64,000 nucleotides of DNA from the NCBI GenBank assembly GCA_965202675.1, contig OZ241842.1:186001-250000 (forward strand), written 5' to 3'. Position 1 is the first letter of the stretch. Each line of letters begins with the position of its first letter. The notes below the pieces were generated by a model. The model searched no databases. It had not been told where the DNA came from and was given only the letters and a program-made list of their open reading frames with translations. Positions 8,544 through 17,488 of this stretch are shown here, piece by piece. The position numbers and the translations under genes are program-made. This DNA comes from CATQHD01 sp965202675. Lineage in GTDB: Bacteria > Actinomycetota > Acidimicrobiia > Spongiisociales > Spongiisociaceae.

Positions 8544-9515
8544 ATGATCGGAGGCGAGCTCACCTACAGCAGGATTGCGGCGGCCAAGGAGCGGATGGCG
8601 CCCCCGGTGCGGGTAACCGGGATGCTGCCCCTGGCGCCTGCGGCGGACGAGGTGGGCCGGGAGCGGCTGTTCCTGAAGTGCGAGCACCTCCAGACCACCG
8701 GCTCCTACAAGGCCCGCTCCGCCTTCAACATCCTCCGCTCGTTCGGCGAGGAGCGCCGGCGGCGGGGGGTCGTGCTGTCGTCGTCGGGGAACTTCGCCCA
8801 GGCCTTCGCCTACGCCGGGAGGGTGCTGGACTCGCCGGTGGCCATCGTCATGCCCGGATACACCGCCGAGGTCAAGGTCGAAGGCACCCGACGGTACGGC
8901 GCCGAGGTGGTGCTCTGCGAGACCTTCGCCGACCGCGACCCGACCGTAGAGCGGGTGGGGGAGGAGCGGGGCATGGTGGTGCTGCATACTTTCGAGGAAC
9001 CGGAGGTGGCCGTCGGCCATGGAACCATCGGGCTGGAGGTCGTCGAGCAGATGCCGGAGGTCGAGACCGTCCTCATCCCGGTCTCCAGCGGGGGGCTGGC
9101 CGCCGGCATCGCCATGGCGGTGAAGGAGACCCGCCCCGACGTCACGGTGCTGGGCGTCCAGCCGGAGCAGGGCTGCGCCGCCTACGTTTCCTGGCAGGCG
9201 GGGGAGGTGCAGACCGTCGACGACTGGAACTCCATGGCCGACGCCCTGTCCGCCCGCCGCCCCGGCGTACTTCCCTTCCGATACCTGCAGCGCTACCTGG
9301 ACGACATCGTGCTGGTATCGGAGGAGGCCATCGCCGAGGCGGTGAGGACAATCCTTTTCCGCACCAAGACCCTGACCGAGCCGGGCGGCGCCACCGCCGC
9401 GGCGGCCTACCTGTCGGGGGCGGTGGACACCGGGCGGGTAACGGTGGCAATCGCCTCGGGCGGCAACATCCAGCCCGCGGTGCTGGATCGGATACTGGCC
9501 GGGACCTCCGGGTAG
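8544..9515 (+). CDS. Threonine/serine dehydratase-like PLP enzyme
   Basis: A 323-residue fold type II PLP enzyme of the IlvA/serine racemase family. The Schiff-base lysine is K56 in HLQTTGSYKARSAF. The substrate/cofactor loop is SSSGNFAQAFAYAG, the phosphate-binding glycine loop is PVSSGGLAAGIAMA, and the C terminus carries TLTEPGGATAAAA and ASGGNIQ. There is no C-terminal ACT domain, so it is of the catabolic or unregulated type. Such enzymes dehydrate and deaminate threonine, serine or hydroxy-aspartate-like substrates to 2-oxo acids plus ammonia. AGAAACGGAAGGAAC upstream provides a ribosome site. It lies between the aminotransferase and the low-GC DUF6338 gene. Confidence 0.85.
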   Translation: MIGGELTYSRIAAAKERMAPPVRVTGMLPLAPAADEVGRERLFLKCEHLQTTGSYKARSAFNILRSFGEERRRRGVVLSSSGNFAQAFAYAGRVLDSPVAIVMPGYTAEVKVEGTRRYGAEVVLCETFADRDPTVERVGEERGMVVLHTFEEPEVAVGHGTIGLEVVEQMPEVETVLIPVSSGGLAAGIAMAVKETRPDVTVLGVQPEQGCAAYVSWQAGEVQTVDDWNSMADALSARRPGVLPFRYLQRYLDDIVLVSEEAIAEAVRTILFRTKTLTEPGGATAAAAYLSGAVDTGRVTVAIASGGNIQPAVLDRILAGTSG

Positions 9516-9519
9516 AGAG

Positions 9520-10212
9520 ATGGAAACGACCATACTTTGGCTGTTCGGCCTTTGGTTCATCTTCTTACCGGGTGCGTTGTTCATGTGGTCTTACGGTCTT
9601 TCATCTGGATGGTGGACTACGCATAGGCAAGGCAGTCAGTATCTACTGTTGTCAATTGGTTATTCGGCTGTCTTTCACCTTCTGTTTGCTCCCCTCACCT
9701 ACCATATTTGGTCTACATATTGGAAGGATATCAGCCAAGGAAGAGAGGTAAGTCCCTGGTTGTGGGTTGCCTTATCAATATATGTTTTGATACCCGGTCT
9801 TCTAGGGTTCTATTCTGGATTGGCTACTCTTAAAGCTGAATTTGATCTTCGTAAGTTGTATGGGTGGACTAGATATATTATGGGCCGCACTCAAAACCTT
9901 CAAGCTTGGGATTTTTTGTTTGGTCGTAAGGACTTGAATGGATGGATTCGCTTTAGAACAAAAGAAGGCATATTTTTGGGTGGTTATTATGGAAAAGGAT
10001 CGTATGTTTCTGGATATCCAGAGCCACAGGATATATATCTCAATGGCCTCGCAGAGATTGACTCTCTTACGGGCGAATTCAATCTGGATGAAGAGGGTAA
10101 TCCTATATTATTAGGGTCCGGTTTGCTTTTACGCTGGGATGAAGTAGAATATCTTGAGTTCAAAGAATCAGAGATACGCAGGCAAAATAACGGAGAGGAG
10201 AACTGTGTATAA
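9520..10212 (+). CDS. DUF6338-like membrane protein in a low-GC island
   Basis: A 230-residue protein with three predicted membrane helices (about residues 5-25, 40-62 and 80-102, the first with LWLFGLWFIFLPGALFMW). A cytosolic region follows, with AWDFLFGRKDLNGWIRFRTKEG and a beta-rich stretch containing GGYYGKGSYVSGYPEPQDIYL. This resembles the DUF6338 family, whose function is unknown. The start lies 4 bases after the upstream stop. The gene is strikingly AT-richer than its neighbours and uses A/T-ending codons, a sign of recent transfer. A short basic ORF overlaps its stop. In other actinobacteria similar membrane proteins occur in accessory or defence-like regions, but nothing here proves such a role. 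Confidence 0.75.
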   Translation: METTILWLFGLWFIFLPGALFMWSYGLSSGWWTTHRQGSQYLLLSIGYSAVFHLLFAPLTYHIWSTYWKDISQGREVSPWLWVALSIYVLIPGLLGFYSGLATLKAEFDLRKLYGWTRYIMGRTQNLQAWDFLFGRKDLNGWIRFRTKEGIFLGGYYGKGSYVSGYPEPQDIYLNGLAEIDSLTGEFNLDEEGNPILLGSGLLLRWDEVEYLEFKESEIRRQNNGEENCV

Positions 10213-10387
10213 ACGATCAGATCGACTCCAGGCCAAACACAGGCACAGGTTGGATAGGAAAGCGATTAGACGACGTGTATATATGGCTGGTGATCTCCCG
10301 GTTGAAAGGGCCGGACCGCCGCCGAAAGGTCCGATGGCGGGCTTTCGCGGCAAGGGCAAGACGGCCGGTGAGAAGGGCGAAGCATAG
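10205..10387 (+). CDS. Small basic proline-containing protein overlapping DUF6338
   Basis: A 60-residue ORF starting with a GTG that overlaps the end of the DUF6338 gene by 8 bp, preceded by a strong purine-rich GGAGAGGAGAA site. The product is very basic (RSDRLQAKHRHRLDRKAIRRR) with a VERAGPPPKGPMAGF segment near the end. The spacing suggests translational coupling and a function tied to the membrane protein. No family is recognised. It stops just before the inverted repeat-family fragment. Confidence 0.5.
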   Translation: MYKRSDRLQAKHRHRLDRKAIRRRVYMAGDLPVERAGPPPKGPMAGFRGKGKTAGEKGEA

Positions 10388-10388
10388 T

Positions 10389-10458
10389 TCAAGGCCCTGT
10401 CCAGTCCGACTCCGGCAAGAACGCGAAAAACACCGCCCCTGCACCCCGCTTCGCGGGC
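10389..10458 (-). repeat. Solo inverted fragment of the dispersed repeat (hairpin module)
   Basis: Read on the minus strand this is CCCGCGAAGCGGGG, a G-rich stretch, TTTTT, CGCGTTCTTGCCGG and a degenerate continuation, matching the hairpin/T-tract module of the four larger copies. It lies between the convergent DUF6338-linked ORF and the methyltransferase. Read that way it would lie upstream of nothing, so a bidirectional terminator or remnant role is possible. Confidence 0.6.
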
Positions 10459-10577
10459 AATTTATCTCTTATATCAATGTCCCAAGTTGTAGGCCTGTGT
10501 GATCCTGTCAGCAAGCCGTATAGCTCTTTCGATTGCTTCCTGAGTTCGTCGATCTCTGTCTGGTTCTTGAAGGCTCA

Positions 10578-12001
10578 TCATTCAGGTTTCACCCAGTGGT
10601 ATAAGCATTTGCGGAGTTCACGGCGTCCGAAACGGCCCATCTGCTGGCTGGCGTTGCCCTTGCCGCGGGCCAATACGCTGATCTCTTCACACCGGAAACC
10701 GCAGGTTTCGGCGATGTCGGACAGGATCAGATCCACCGGGATTTCTTGGCCGTGATATTGGACGTTGTCGTTGACCATCACCACGCGGCCTCCGGGCTCC
10801 GTCAGCCGGGCCAGCTCCGCTATAACGACCGCCATCTCCAGGAAATAGTTGGAGACAAGCCGGATAACATGCGGGTTGCTGAGCTCGGACCTCTGCTGCT
10901 GCAAAGCCTCCACAGCCTCCGCCAACGCCTCCTGGGACCGGAACGCCGACTTGGCCCTGGCCAGGACATCCCGGCGCGGATATTCGTTGTCCAGCTGCTC
11001 CTCCTTGGACCTGTTCTCGACCGTGGCGCTGAGCAACGATTGACGCAGGTCCCCGAAACCGGCTCGGTCGTACCCGAGCCAGGCCAGCTCCAGAGCGTAG
11101 GTGCGGGTGTAGTCGTAACGGTTGGCGTAGGGCGGCGAGGTAACGGTGAGACCGATCGAGGAAGACGGCAACCGGGCCAGCTCGGTCAGCGCCGACCCTT
11201 GAATGAACCGGGGCGGATCGCCCCCGTAACGCCTGCGGAGCTCGGGGACATCCATCGCCATCTCCGCCAGCCGCCGTTCCAGCGCCTCGGCGAAGCCGGG
11301 AATGGGCCCCTTGTGCATGCCGCCCCGCAGGTTGCGTCGAGAGCGGTTGTCCCACCGCAGGTACTGGCCGTCCTTGCGGGTATAGCTCACCTGTTCCAAC
11401 ACGCTCATGCAGGCCAGGTCCAGCAACAGGCGCATCTTCTCGTCGGCCGCGCCGTGCAGGAACGCCCTGGCCCTGGCAATGGCATGTTCGGACTCGGACG
11501 GGAAGGCGTGCTCGGTGATCGGAACATGCGGAAACCTGAACTCGGCGGGCGCCGGCGGGCCCGCTTTCACCGCCTTGACCAGATCGGTGCCCGCCGCTTC
11601 TATCGCGCGGGCGCCCGCGCCGTTGGCCGCCAGCGAGACCGCGCGGGCCGCCCTTACCCCACCGGCATGATCTCAACCGCGGTGGCCCGGCGGCCCGAAC
11701 CCGCCGCAACCAGGGCCGTCGTCCCGATCCCGGCGAACGGGTCCAGCACCGCCCCGCCCGCCCTCGCCAGGTTGGAAGCAACCAGCTCCGCCGAAAACCC
11801 TTCCTTGTAGCGGAGCCAGCGGAAGCCGGGCTGCCGCTTGTTGCCCTGGTATGACACCAGCCGGCGGGTGAGCTCGGGGCGCACCGCCATCCGATCGGCG
11901 AACCGCTCGTACAGGGCTGCGCGTCGGGCGTGATCCGGCAGATGGTCGTATACCGGAGCGGCGGGCCTGACCGTGAGAAGGCTCGGAGCGGTGATGGTCA
12001 T
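10578..12001 (-). pseudogene. DNA methyltransferase (DPF-G-GTT / TSPPY), split by a 1-base deletion
   Basis: Two adjacent frames form one SAM-dependent DNA methyltransferase of about 475 residues. The first part (12001 to about 11655) carries FRWLRYKEGFS and the SAM-binding DPFAGIGTTALVA block, ending EIMPVG. The second part (to 10578) continues as VRAARAVSLAANGAGA, with the catalytic TSPPYANRYDYTRTYALELAWLG, a helical target-recognition-like region, and LTEPGGRVVMVNDN. One G is missing in a G run near 11655-11660 (four Gs where five restore the frame). The motif order, SAM site before the (S)PPY motif, fits an amino-methyltransferase making N4-methylcytosine or N6-methyladenine. No restriction enzyme is adjacent. 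It could be inactivated, phase-variable, or an assembly error. Confidence 0.75.
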
Positions 12002-12075
12002 GGCTGCATCTTGTCCGACCCGCCCGGCCGCTGCTGCACCGGGTACGGCTGCGGGGGCGGCGGGTTCATTCTCAT
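11998..12075 (-). CDS. Possible 25-residue proline-rich leader ORF before the methyltransferase
   Basis: An ATG at 12075 opens a 25-codon frame (starts MRMNPPPPQPYPVQQ) whose TGA overlaps the methyltransferase ATG as ATGA. The ATG lies 7 nt after a TATATT hexamer, fitting a leaderless transcript. The run of four prolines could slow ribosomes. Whether it is translated is unproven. Confidence 0.35.
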   Translation of the reverse strand: MRMNPPPPQPYPVQQRPGGSDKMQP

Positions 12076-12092
12076 GGTTTCAAATATAAACC
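12076..12092 (-). promoter_or_regulatory. Palindromic -10 region upstream of the methyltransferase
   Basis: GGTTT-N7-AAACC inverted repeat whose centre contains TATATT (12083-12088 on the minus strand). Such a layout suits autorepression, as seen for many methyltransferase controllers. No separate C-protein is visible. Confidence 0.4.
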
Positions 12093-12152
12093 GGCGCTGT
12101 GACACAAACGGGGTCGAAGCGGGCGGCCGGCGCCGGACTTGCGGCTGCCCGC

Positions 12153-12643
12153 CTAGGCGGAGGAGGAGCGCACCAGCTCGGCTTCCAGGTGGATCTGCAG
12201 GGGTTGGCCGACCGCGGCCATGGCCAGGCGGTAGTGCATGACGTTGCCCTCCACCCGGATCAGACGCTCCACCTGCTCTACCTCGGCCGCGGTGGGGGAG
12301 AGGTCCACCGCCGCCGAGCGGAACCTGACCCGCCCGCCGTCCACCTCGCCGGTATGGACCTCGACTATCCCCGTGGGCTGGGCGATGACCGCCTCCGCCG
12401 CCCCCCGCTTCCCGGGCCGCAGGTAGCCGGCCTCCGCATGGAGTGGTTCGCCCTCCCCGCCCGCCCGCCGGGTGCTCTGCCGGTAGGCGATGAACGGCTT
12501 GGCGGGGCCGGGCGTGTAGACGGCCTCTTCCAGGTACTCGAACGGCTCGATGGTCGGATAGCAGCCCCGCCCCCGGCCCTTCCAGACGCCGAGCAGGAAC
12601 GCCAGCCCGGCCAGGTCGGGGTGGGGTCCGCCCCGCCCGCCCC

Positions 12644-12665
<22 letters not shown>
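12153..12665 (-). CDS. Nitrobindin-like FABP-family heme-binding protein
   Basis: A beta-barrel protein of about 170 residues. Its blocks match the nitrobindin/THAP4-C (DUF1794) family: LAFLLGVWKGRGRGCYPTIEPFEYLEE, KPFIAYRQSTRR, LHAEAGYLRPG, QPTGIVEVHTGEV, an AAEVEQVERLIRVEGN strand and MHYRLAMAAVGQPLQIHLEAELVR. The GxWxGxG motif and the conserved His are present; known members bind ferric heme and scavenge NO or peroxynitrite. The GTG at 12665 overlaps the end of msrA by about 20 bp, indicating coupling. Both genes act in oxidative or nitrosative stress. Confidence 0.8.
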
Positions 12666-13288
<623 letters not shown>

Positions 13289-13657
13289 CTCGTTTCCTCC
13301 TTCCTCGCCTATCCGAGAAACACTACCGCGCCTCCGGATGTTCCGGACGCTTCCGAACCGGCGGCGCCGGCCGGCCGGGGCGGGAATGGTCGGAAATACC
13401 CCGAATCATGATCTTCATTCCTTCGGCGCCGGGGCGAAGCGGCGATGCCGAATCCTGGACGAAACCGCTGTCTGATCGAATAGTGAAACACCCCTGGCGG
13501 CAGGCACAGGACAGCTTTGATATTGCCGGTATTTGCTTCCTCCGCCGTTCGGGTCGCGCCGCCGAACCGATGGAATATCGAGCAGCCGCACGAAGCGGGC
13601 GCACCGGGATATAGGCGGGTGTCCCGGATAATTGTCCACAGGCTAAAATCGGGCCGT
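13289..13657. other. Intergenic region between msrA and the SLH operon
   Basis: About 370 bp between divergent genes. It has no convincing ORF. A CTTCG-N9-CGAAG inverted repeat near 13421-13440 and the -10 at 13644 are the only signals I see. Confidence 0.5.
13644..13649 (+). promoter_or_regulatory. Candidate leaderless -10 of the envelope operon
   Basis: TAAAAT ends 8 nt before the ATG at 13658 and no Shine-Dalgarno is present, so a leaderless mRNA is likely. This would be the main promoter for the six co-directional genes that follow. Confidence 0.45.
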
Positions 13658-15067
13658 ATGAAAAATAAATGGGCGCCGATGGTGCTGGCCTTGCTGCTCA
13701 TCGCCGGCCTCGCCAACGGACTCTCCGCCCAGGAGAACACCGACCGCCCCGTCTGTCCGGTTTCCCCGCCCCCCGCATCGTTCACCGACATCGATCATCT
13801 CCCCGACCGGACAGCCGCCGCCGTCTCCTGCATCGTCTACTACGGGGTAACCGCCGGAACCACCCCGGCCACCTATTCTCCCGGGGCGTCCGTCACCCGC
13901 TCCCAGATGGCTCGGTTCCTGACCAGGACCGCCGCCGCCGTCGGGGTGGAGATGCCCGACGGCGAAGCCGCCCCGTTCGACGACCTCGGAACAATAGACG
14001 AGGACGGCCGCCTCGCCGTCGACCGCCTGTGGCGTCTGGGCATCACCCGCGGCGCCGGTTCGACCTCCTTCGACCCGCAGACCCCGGTGCCCCGCCGCCA
14101 GATGGCCCTCTTTCTGTCCCGCATGCTGAAAGTTGCCGAAGCCGCCCCCGCTGCAGACTCCCCGCCCCCGTCCTTCACCGACCTCGGCGGCCTGCCCCAG
14201 GAAACCGTCGACGCCCTCCAATATCTGGCCGGCCTGGGCGTAGAATGGAGCGCCGCCGCCGAGACGGGGCGGTTCGAACCGGCCCGAAATGTCACCCGAT
14301 CCGAGATGGCCCTGCTCCTGGCCGCCTCCCTGAAGGCCGGCGGGGCGCGGCCCCTGCGCCTGCAGATCGAGCTTTCGCCGGACCGCGCCCCGACCTACGG
14401 GGCGGCGGTGGCCGAGGTGACGGTCACCAAGCCCAACGGCGATCCCTACCCGGGCGTCCTGGTGGACGTGTTCGCCAGCCAGGCCCTGCTCGCCGGCGGA
14501 CGCTGCCAGGTCGACCGCGACTCCCGGCTGAACGGCGGGGACGGAGGGACTTCCGAGGACTGCCGGATCGACCGGGCGGATCCCCGCACCGACTCCAAAG
14601 GGAAGGTGAGGGTCGGTTTGGCGCATTCGCCCATCGCCGAGGCCGTCCGGATCTACGCCTGGACGGGCTCGGACGGGCAGGAGTACCGGGAAGCGGTTCC
14701 CGATCAGGTGTGGGCCGAGATCACCTGGTTCGCGGGGCCCAACCGAGTAGAGGTGGATGAGCTGGAGGACGAAGACTTCGGGACGATTATCACCGTCAGG
14801 GCCCGCCTGGTCGGGCAGGGCGCAACCGGCCAGCGGATGATAATGGAGGTCGTCCGGCAGGGGGCGGCCGTTTACACGCGGGTCGCCACCGCCTCCTTCG
14901 ACGGGGGGGTGCGCTTCTCCTACCGGGGCCCGCGTGATCCGTCCTCCGCCAACAACGACCTCGAGGTGGTGGATACCATCAAGGTTTTCTGGGATCGGAA
15001 CCGCAACGGGGTGCACGACGGTCCGGCGGAGCTGTCGGCCGAGACGACAATGGTCTGGGACGACTGA
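13658..15067 (+). CDS. Secreted S-layer-homology (SLH) protein with C-terminal beta domains
   Basis: A 469-residue exported protein. Residues 1-24 form a signal peptide (basic start, hydrophobic core MVLALLLIAGLANG, cleavage near SAQ). Three SLH modules follow at about 32-90, 100-160 and 170-230: FTDIDHL...CIVYYGVTAGTTPATYSPGASVTRSQMARFL, DDLGTI...LWRLGITRGAGSTSFDPQTPVPRRQMALFL and FTDLGGL...LAGLGVEW...EMALLL. SLH modules bind pyruvylated wall polymers. The rest is beta-rich: an Ig-like region VTKPNGDPYPGVLVDVFASQ and a second region ending in DRNRNGVHDGP, which looks like a calcium-type loop. A similar SLH-plus-beta layout ends the giant protein at 35-60 kb. First gene of a tight operon; the lipoprotein gene starts 14 bp on. 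Confidence 0.88.
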   Translation: MKNKWAPMVLALLLIAGLANGLSAQENTDRPVCPVSPPPASFTDIDHLPDRTAAAVSCIVYYGVTAGTTPATYSPGASVTRSQMARFLTRTAAAVGVEMPDGEAAPFDDLGTIDEDGRLAVDRLWRLGITRGAGSTSFDPQTPVPRRQMALFLSRMLKVAEAAPAADSPPPSFTDLGGLPQETVDALQYLAGLGVEWSAAAETGRFEPARNVTRSEMALLLAASLKAGGARPLRLQIELSPDRAPTYGAAVAEVTVTKPNGDPYPGVLVDVFASQALLAGGRCQVDRDSRLNGGDGGTSEDCRIDRADPRTDSKGKVRVGLAHSPIAEAVRIYAWTGSDGQEYREAVPDQVWAEITWFAGPNRVEVDELEDEDFGTIITVRARLVGQGATGQRMIMEVVRQGAAVYTRVATASFDGGVRFSYRGPRDPSSANNDLEVVDTIKVFWDRNRNGVHDGPAELSAETTMVWDD

Positions 15068-15081
15068 GGCAAGGAGCCGAG

Positions 15082-16269
15082 ATGTTCAAACGGTCGGATC
15101 CTCCGGGCAGAGTGAAGAACAGGCGGGCGGCCGCGGTCGGGAAGGCCTTCGGAATCCGGGCGTCGGCGGCGGGGCTGGCTTTGCTCGCGGCGGCGTGCGG
15201 CGGGGGCGCAACCGGGGCCGGCGGGGGTCAGACATCCGAAGGGCCGACCCCGACCGGCGGTTTAGCCGAAGCCGGCGGCGCCGTCACCGAGGCGTCCGCC
15301 CCGTCCGACGGCGAAGACCAACCCGAGACGCTGGGGGAGTACCTGGGTTATGACATCGACGACCCCGGCGCCGCCGCGGCCGCAGATGCGGAAAATTGGC
15401 GCCGGGTGGAGGAGACGGTCGCCCGGTGCATGGCGGAGGAGGGGTTCGAGTACATTCCCGCCGTCCGCCCGGTCTCCTCTTCGCTGTATGAGGCGTTCGA
15501 CCAGGAGGAGTACGCCCGCTCCGAAGGGTTCGGCATTACCACCTGGTACGGCCGGGAGAACCGATTCGACCCCAAAGCGGTGGACGACTGGGTGGACCCC
15601 AATACGGCTATAGTCGAGGCGCTGTCCGATTCGGAGCGAAAGGCCTACGATGCGGTTCTCTACGGCGCACCCACGGAGAAGGTCGACGTCGATCCCGAGT
15701 CCGTAGCGCCGCCAGCCGGCGATCCATACGGCGGCGGGTGCAACGGGCAGGCCTACCGTGAGGTCTACGGCAAGCAGGACGAGCTCTGGGAACAGCTCGG
15801 CCCCAAGTGGCAGGAGCTGTGGGAGCGTCTCGAGGCCGATCCCCGCTACCAGGAGGCCGACGGGGGGTGGAAGACCTGCATGGCCGACCGCGGTTATCGG
15901 TACGACGGCGTCGACCAGATGTACGACGAAATCTGGGCCGACTTCGAGGACCGTTTCGATGCGATAGTGGGGGAGAGAGGGGGCTGGGCGGATCCGTTCG
16001 AGGGATGGAGCGAGGAGAGAATAGAGGCTTTCCTGGCCGAGAACTCGGAGGAGGAGATAGAGGACTTCTACGAGCAGGCCCAGAGCGAGGCGCGGGCCCG
16101 CGTGGATCAGGAGGCGCTGGCCGCCCTCCAGCAGGAGGAGCGGGATCTGGCGGTTGCCAACTACGAGTGCTCGCGGAACATGATGAAAACCATTGAAGAG
16201 CTGCAGCGGGAATACGAAGGCCGATTCGTCCGCGAGAACCGCGATTTACTCGAACAGATGAGGAGCTGA
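15082..16269 (+). CDS. Lipoprotein with conserved cysteine/CMA motifs, paralogue 1
   Basis: A 395-residue protein. The N terminus has a basic stretch, a hydrophobic helix and a lipobox (LALLAAACGGG), so it is a lipid-anchored protein on the outer face of the membrane. A Gly/Ala/Thr-rich spacer follows. The mature part is acidic and helical with four further conserved cysteines: ARCMAEEGFEYIP, GGGCNGQAYREV, KTCMADRGYRYDG and NYECSRN, which could form two disulfides. The ITTWYGRE motif and the C-terminal DPFEGWSEE and FYEQAQSEARA blocks are nearly identical to the next gene. No named family is recognised. It sits between the SLH protein and an export-like adaptor/ABC set, so a role in envelope assembly or substrate capture is plausible but unproven. 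Confidence 0.8.
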   Translation: MFKRSDPPGRVKNRRAAAVGKAFGIRASAAGLALLAAACGGGATGAGGGQTSEGPTPTGGLAEAGGAVTEASAPSDGEDQPETLGEYLGYDIDDPGAAAAADAENWRRVEETVARCMAEEGFEYIPAVRPVSSSLYEAFDQEEYARSEGFGITTWYGRENRFDPKAVDDWVDPNTAIVEALSDSERKAYDAVLYGAPTEKVDVDPESVAPPAGDPYGGGCNGQAYREVYGKQDELWEQLGPKWQELWERLEADPRYQEADGGWKTCMADRGYRYDGVDQMYDEIWADFEDRFDAIVGERGGWADPFEGWSEERIEAFLAENSEEEIEDFYEQAQSEARARVDQEALAALQQEERDLAVANYECSRNMMKTIEELQREYEGRFVRENRDLLEQMRS

Positions 16270-16273
16270 CGCC

Positions 16274-17476
16274 ATGTCCGAGCACAGGAACGAGCGCAGG
16301 AAGACGAGCAGGCCGCCCGGTCCTGCCCGCTCCGCCCCGGCCGTCCGGGCCGCCGCGGTCTGGTTGGCGGCGGCGCTGGCCGCGGGCGCCTGCGGCGGGG
16401 GTTCGCCCGGCGTCGAGACCTCCTCTGCAGCCCCCGCCTCGACGGAGTCCCCGTCCGGCGCCGAAGCCGGGGCCGAACCCGCCGAGGAGGAACCCGCCGG
16501 CGCCGGATCCGAAGCGGCGGGGGAGGATGAACCGGAGTCGCTCTCCGATTACCTGGGTTTCGACATCGACGACCCCGACGCGGCCGCCGCCCAATTCGCG
16601 GAGAGCGAGCGCCGGGCCCAGGAGCTGATCGCCCTTTGCATGGCGGCTGAGGGCTTCGAATACGTTCCGGTCGATCCCGCCGCCACGAGCTTCTCGGTGC
16701 AGGTCGACGATGCCGGCACGGAGGAATACGCCCGAGATTACGGATTCGGCATCACCACGTGGTACGGAAGAGAGGAATCCGCCGGACAGGAGTCCGGGGC
16801 GGCTGATCCGAACGAGGCCATCCAGGCCGCTATGTCGGAATCCGAGCGGGGCGCCTATATGGAGGCTCTTTTCGGTCCGCCCGCGACGGACGAAGAGGGG
16901 GAGGAGGCCTTCGACAGCCTCGATCAGGTCTTCGGCGCCGGCTGCCAGGGCGAGGCGTACCGAGAGGTGCAGGGCCGGTTGATACGGATGTTCCAGCTGC
17001 TCGGCCCGGCCCTCCAGGACATGACCGAACGGATGGAGGCCGATCCGCGGGTGGCGGAGGCGTCCGGGGGCTGGTCCACATGCATGGCCGACCGAGGGTA
17101 CCTGTACGAGGATCAGAACGCCATGTACGGGGAGGTGTTCGAGGACTTCGGCAGCCGGCTCGATGAGATCATCGGCCCCGGCGGGGGCTTCGTCGACCCG
17201 TTCGAGGGCTGGACCGAAGAAGAGGTGGAGACGTTCATGGCCGAGAACTCGGAGCAGGAGATCGAGGACTTCTACGAGCAGGCCCAGAGCGAGGCGCGGG
17301 CCGGCGTGGATCAGGATGCGGTGGCCGCCCTCCAGCAGGAAGAGCGCGATCTGGCGGTCGCGAACTTCGAATGCGGGCGGGAGCTCGAAGACGTAATGGA
17401 GGAGGTCTGGCCCGAATACGAGCAGGGCTTCATAGAGGAGAACCGCGAGCAGCTGGGCCAGGTGCGGGATGGCTAG
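16274..17476 (+). CDS. Lipoprotein with conserved cysteine/CMA motifs, paralogue 2
   Basis: A 400-residue tandem paralogue of the previous lipoprotein, starting 4 bp after it. The signal ends in the lipobox LAAGACGGG. It keeps the four cysteine motifs (ALCMAAEGFEYVP, GAGCQGEAYREV, STCMADRGYLYED, NFECGRE), the ITTWYGRE motif and the acidic helical body. The C-terminal 90 residues, including ENSEQEIEDFYEQAQ and AALQQEERDLAVAN, are almost identical to the paralogue, while the N-terminal linker and the 130-210 region diverged. That pattern suggests gene duplication with later gene conversion of the 3' ends. The ancestral role is unknown. Confidence 0.8.
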   Translation: MSEHRNERRKTSRPPGPARSAPAVRAAAVWLAAALAAGACGGGSPGVETSSAAPASTESPSGAEAGAEPAEEEPAGAGSEAAGEDEPESLSDYLGFDIDDPDAAAAQFAESERRAQELIALCMAAEGFEYVPVDPAATSFSVQVDDAGTEEYARDYGFGITTWYGREESAGQESGAADPNEAIQAAMSESERGAYMEALFGPPATDEEGEEAFDSLDQVFGAGCQGEAYREVQGRLIRMFQLLGPALQDMTERMEADPRVAEASGGWSTCMADRGYLYEDQNAMYGEVFEDFGSRLDEIIGPGGGFVDPFEGWTEEEVETFMAENSEQEIEDFYEQAQSEARAGVDQDAVAALQQEERDLAVANFECGRELEDVMEEVWPEYEQGFIEENREQLGQVRDG

Positions 17477-17488
17477 GCGGACCGGCCG

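Noticed and set aside
6984..9584. Antisense ORF of more than 850 codons over the aminotransferase and dehydratase genes
   Set aside because: Both plus-strand genes have clear catalytic motifs; the antisense translation is Gly/Arg/His-rich with no domain.
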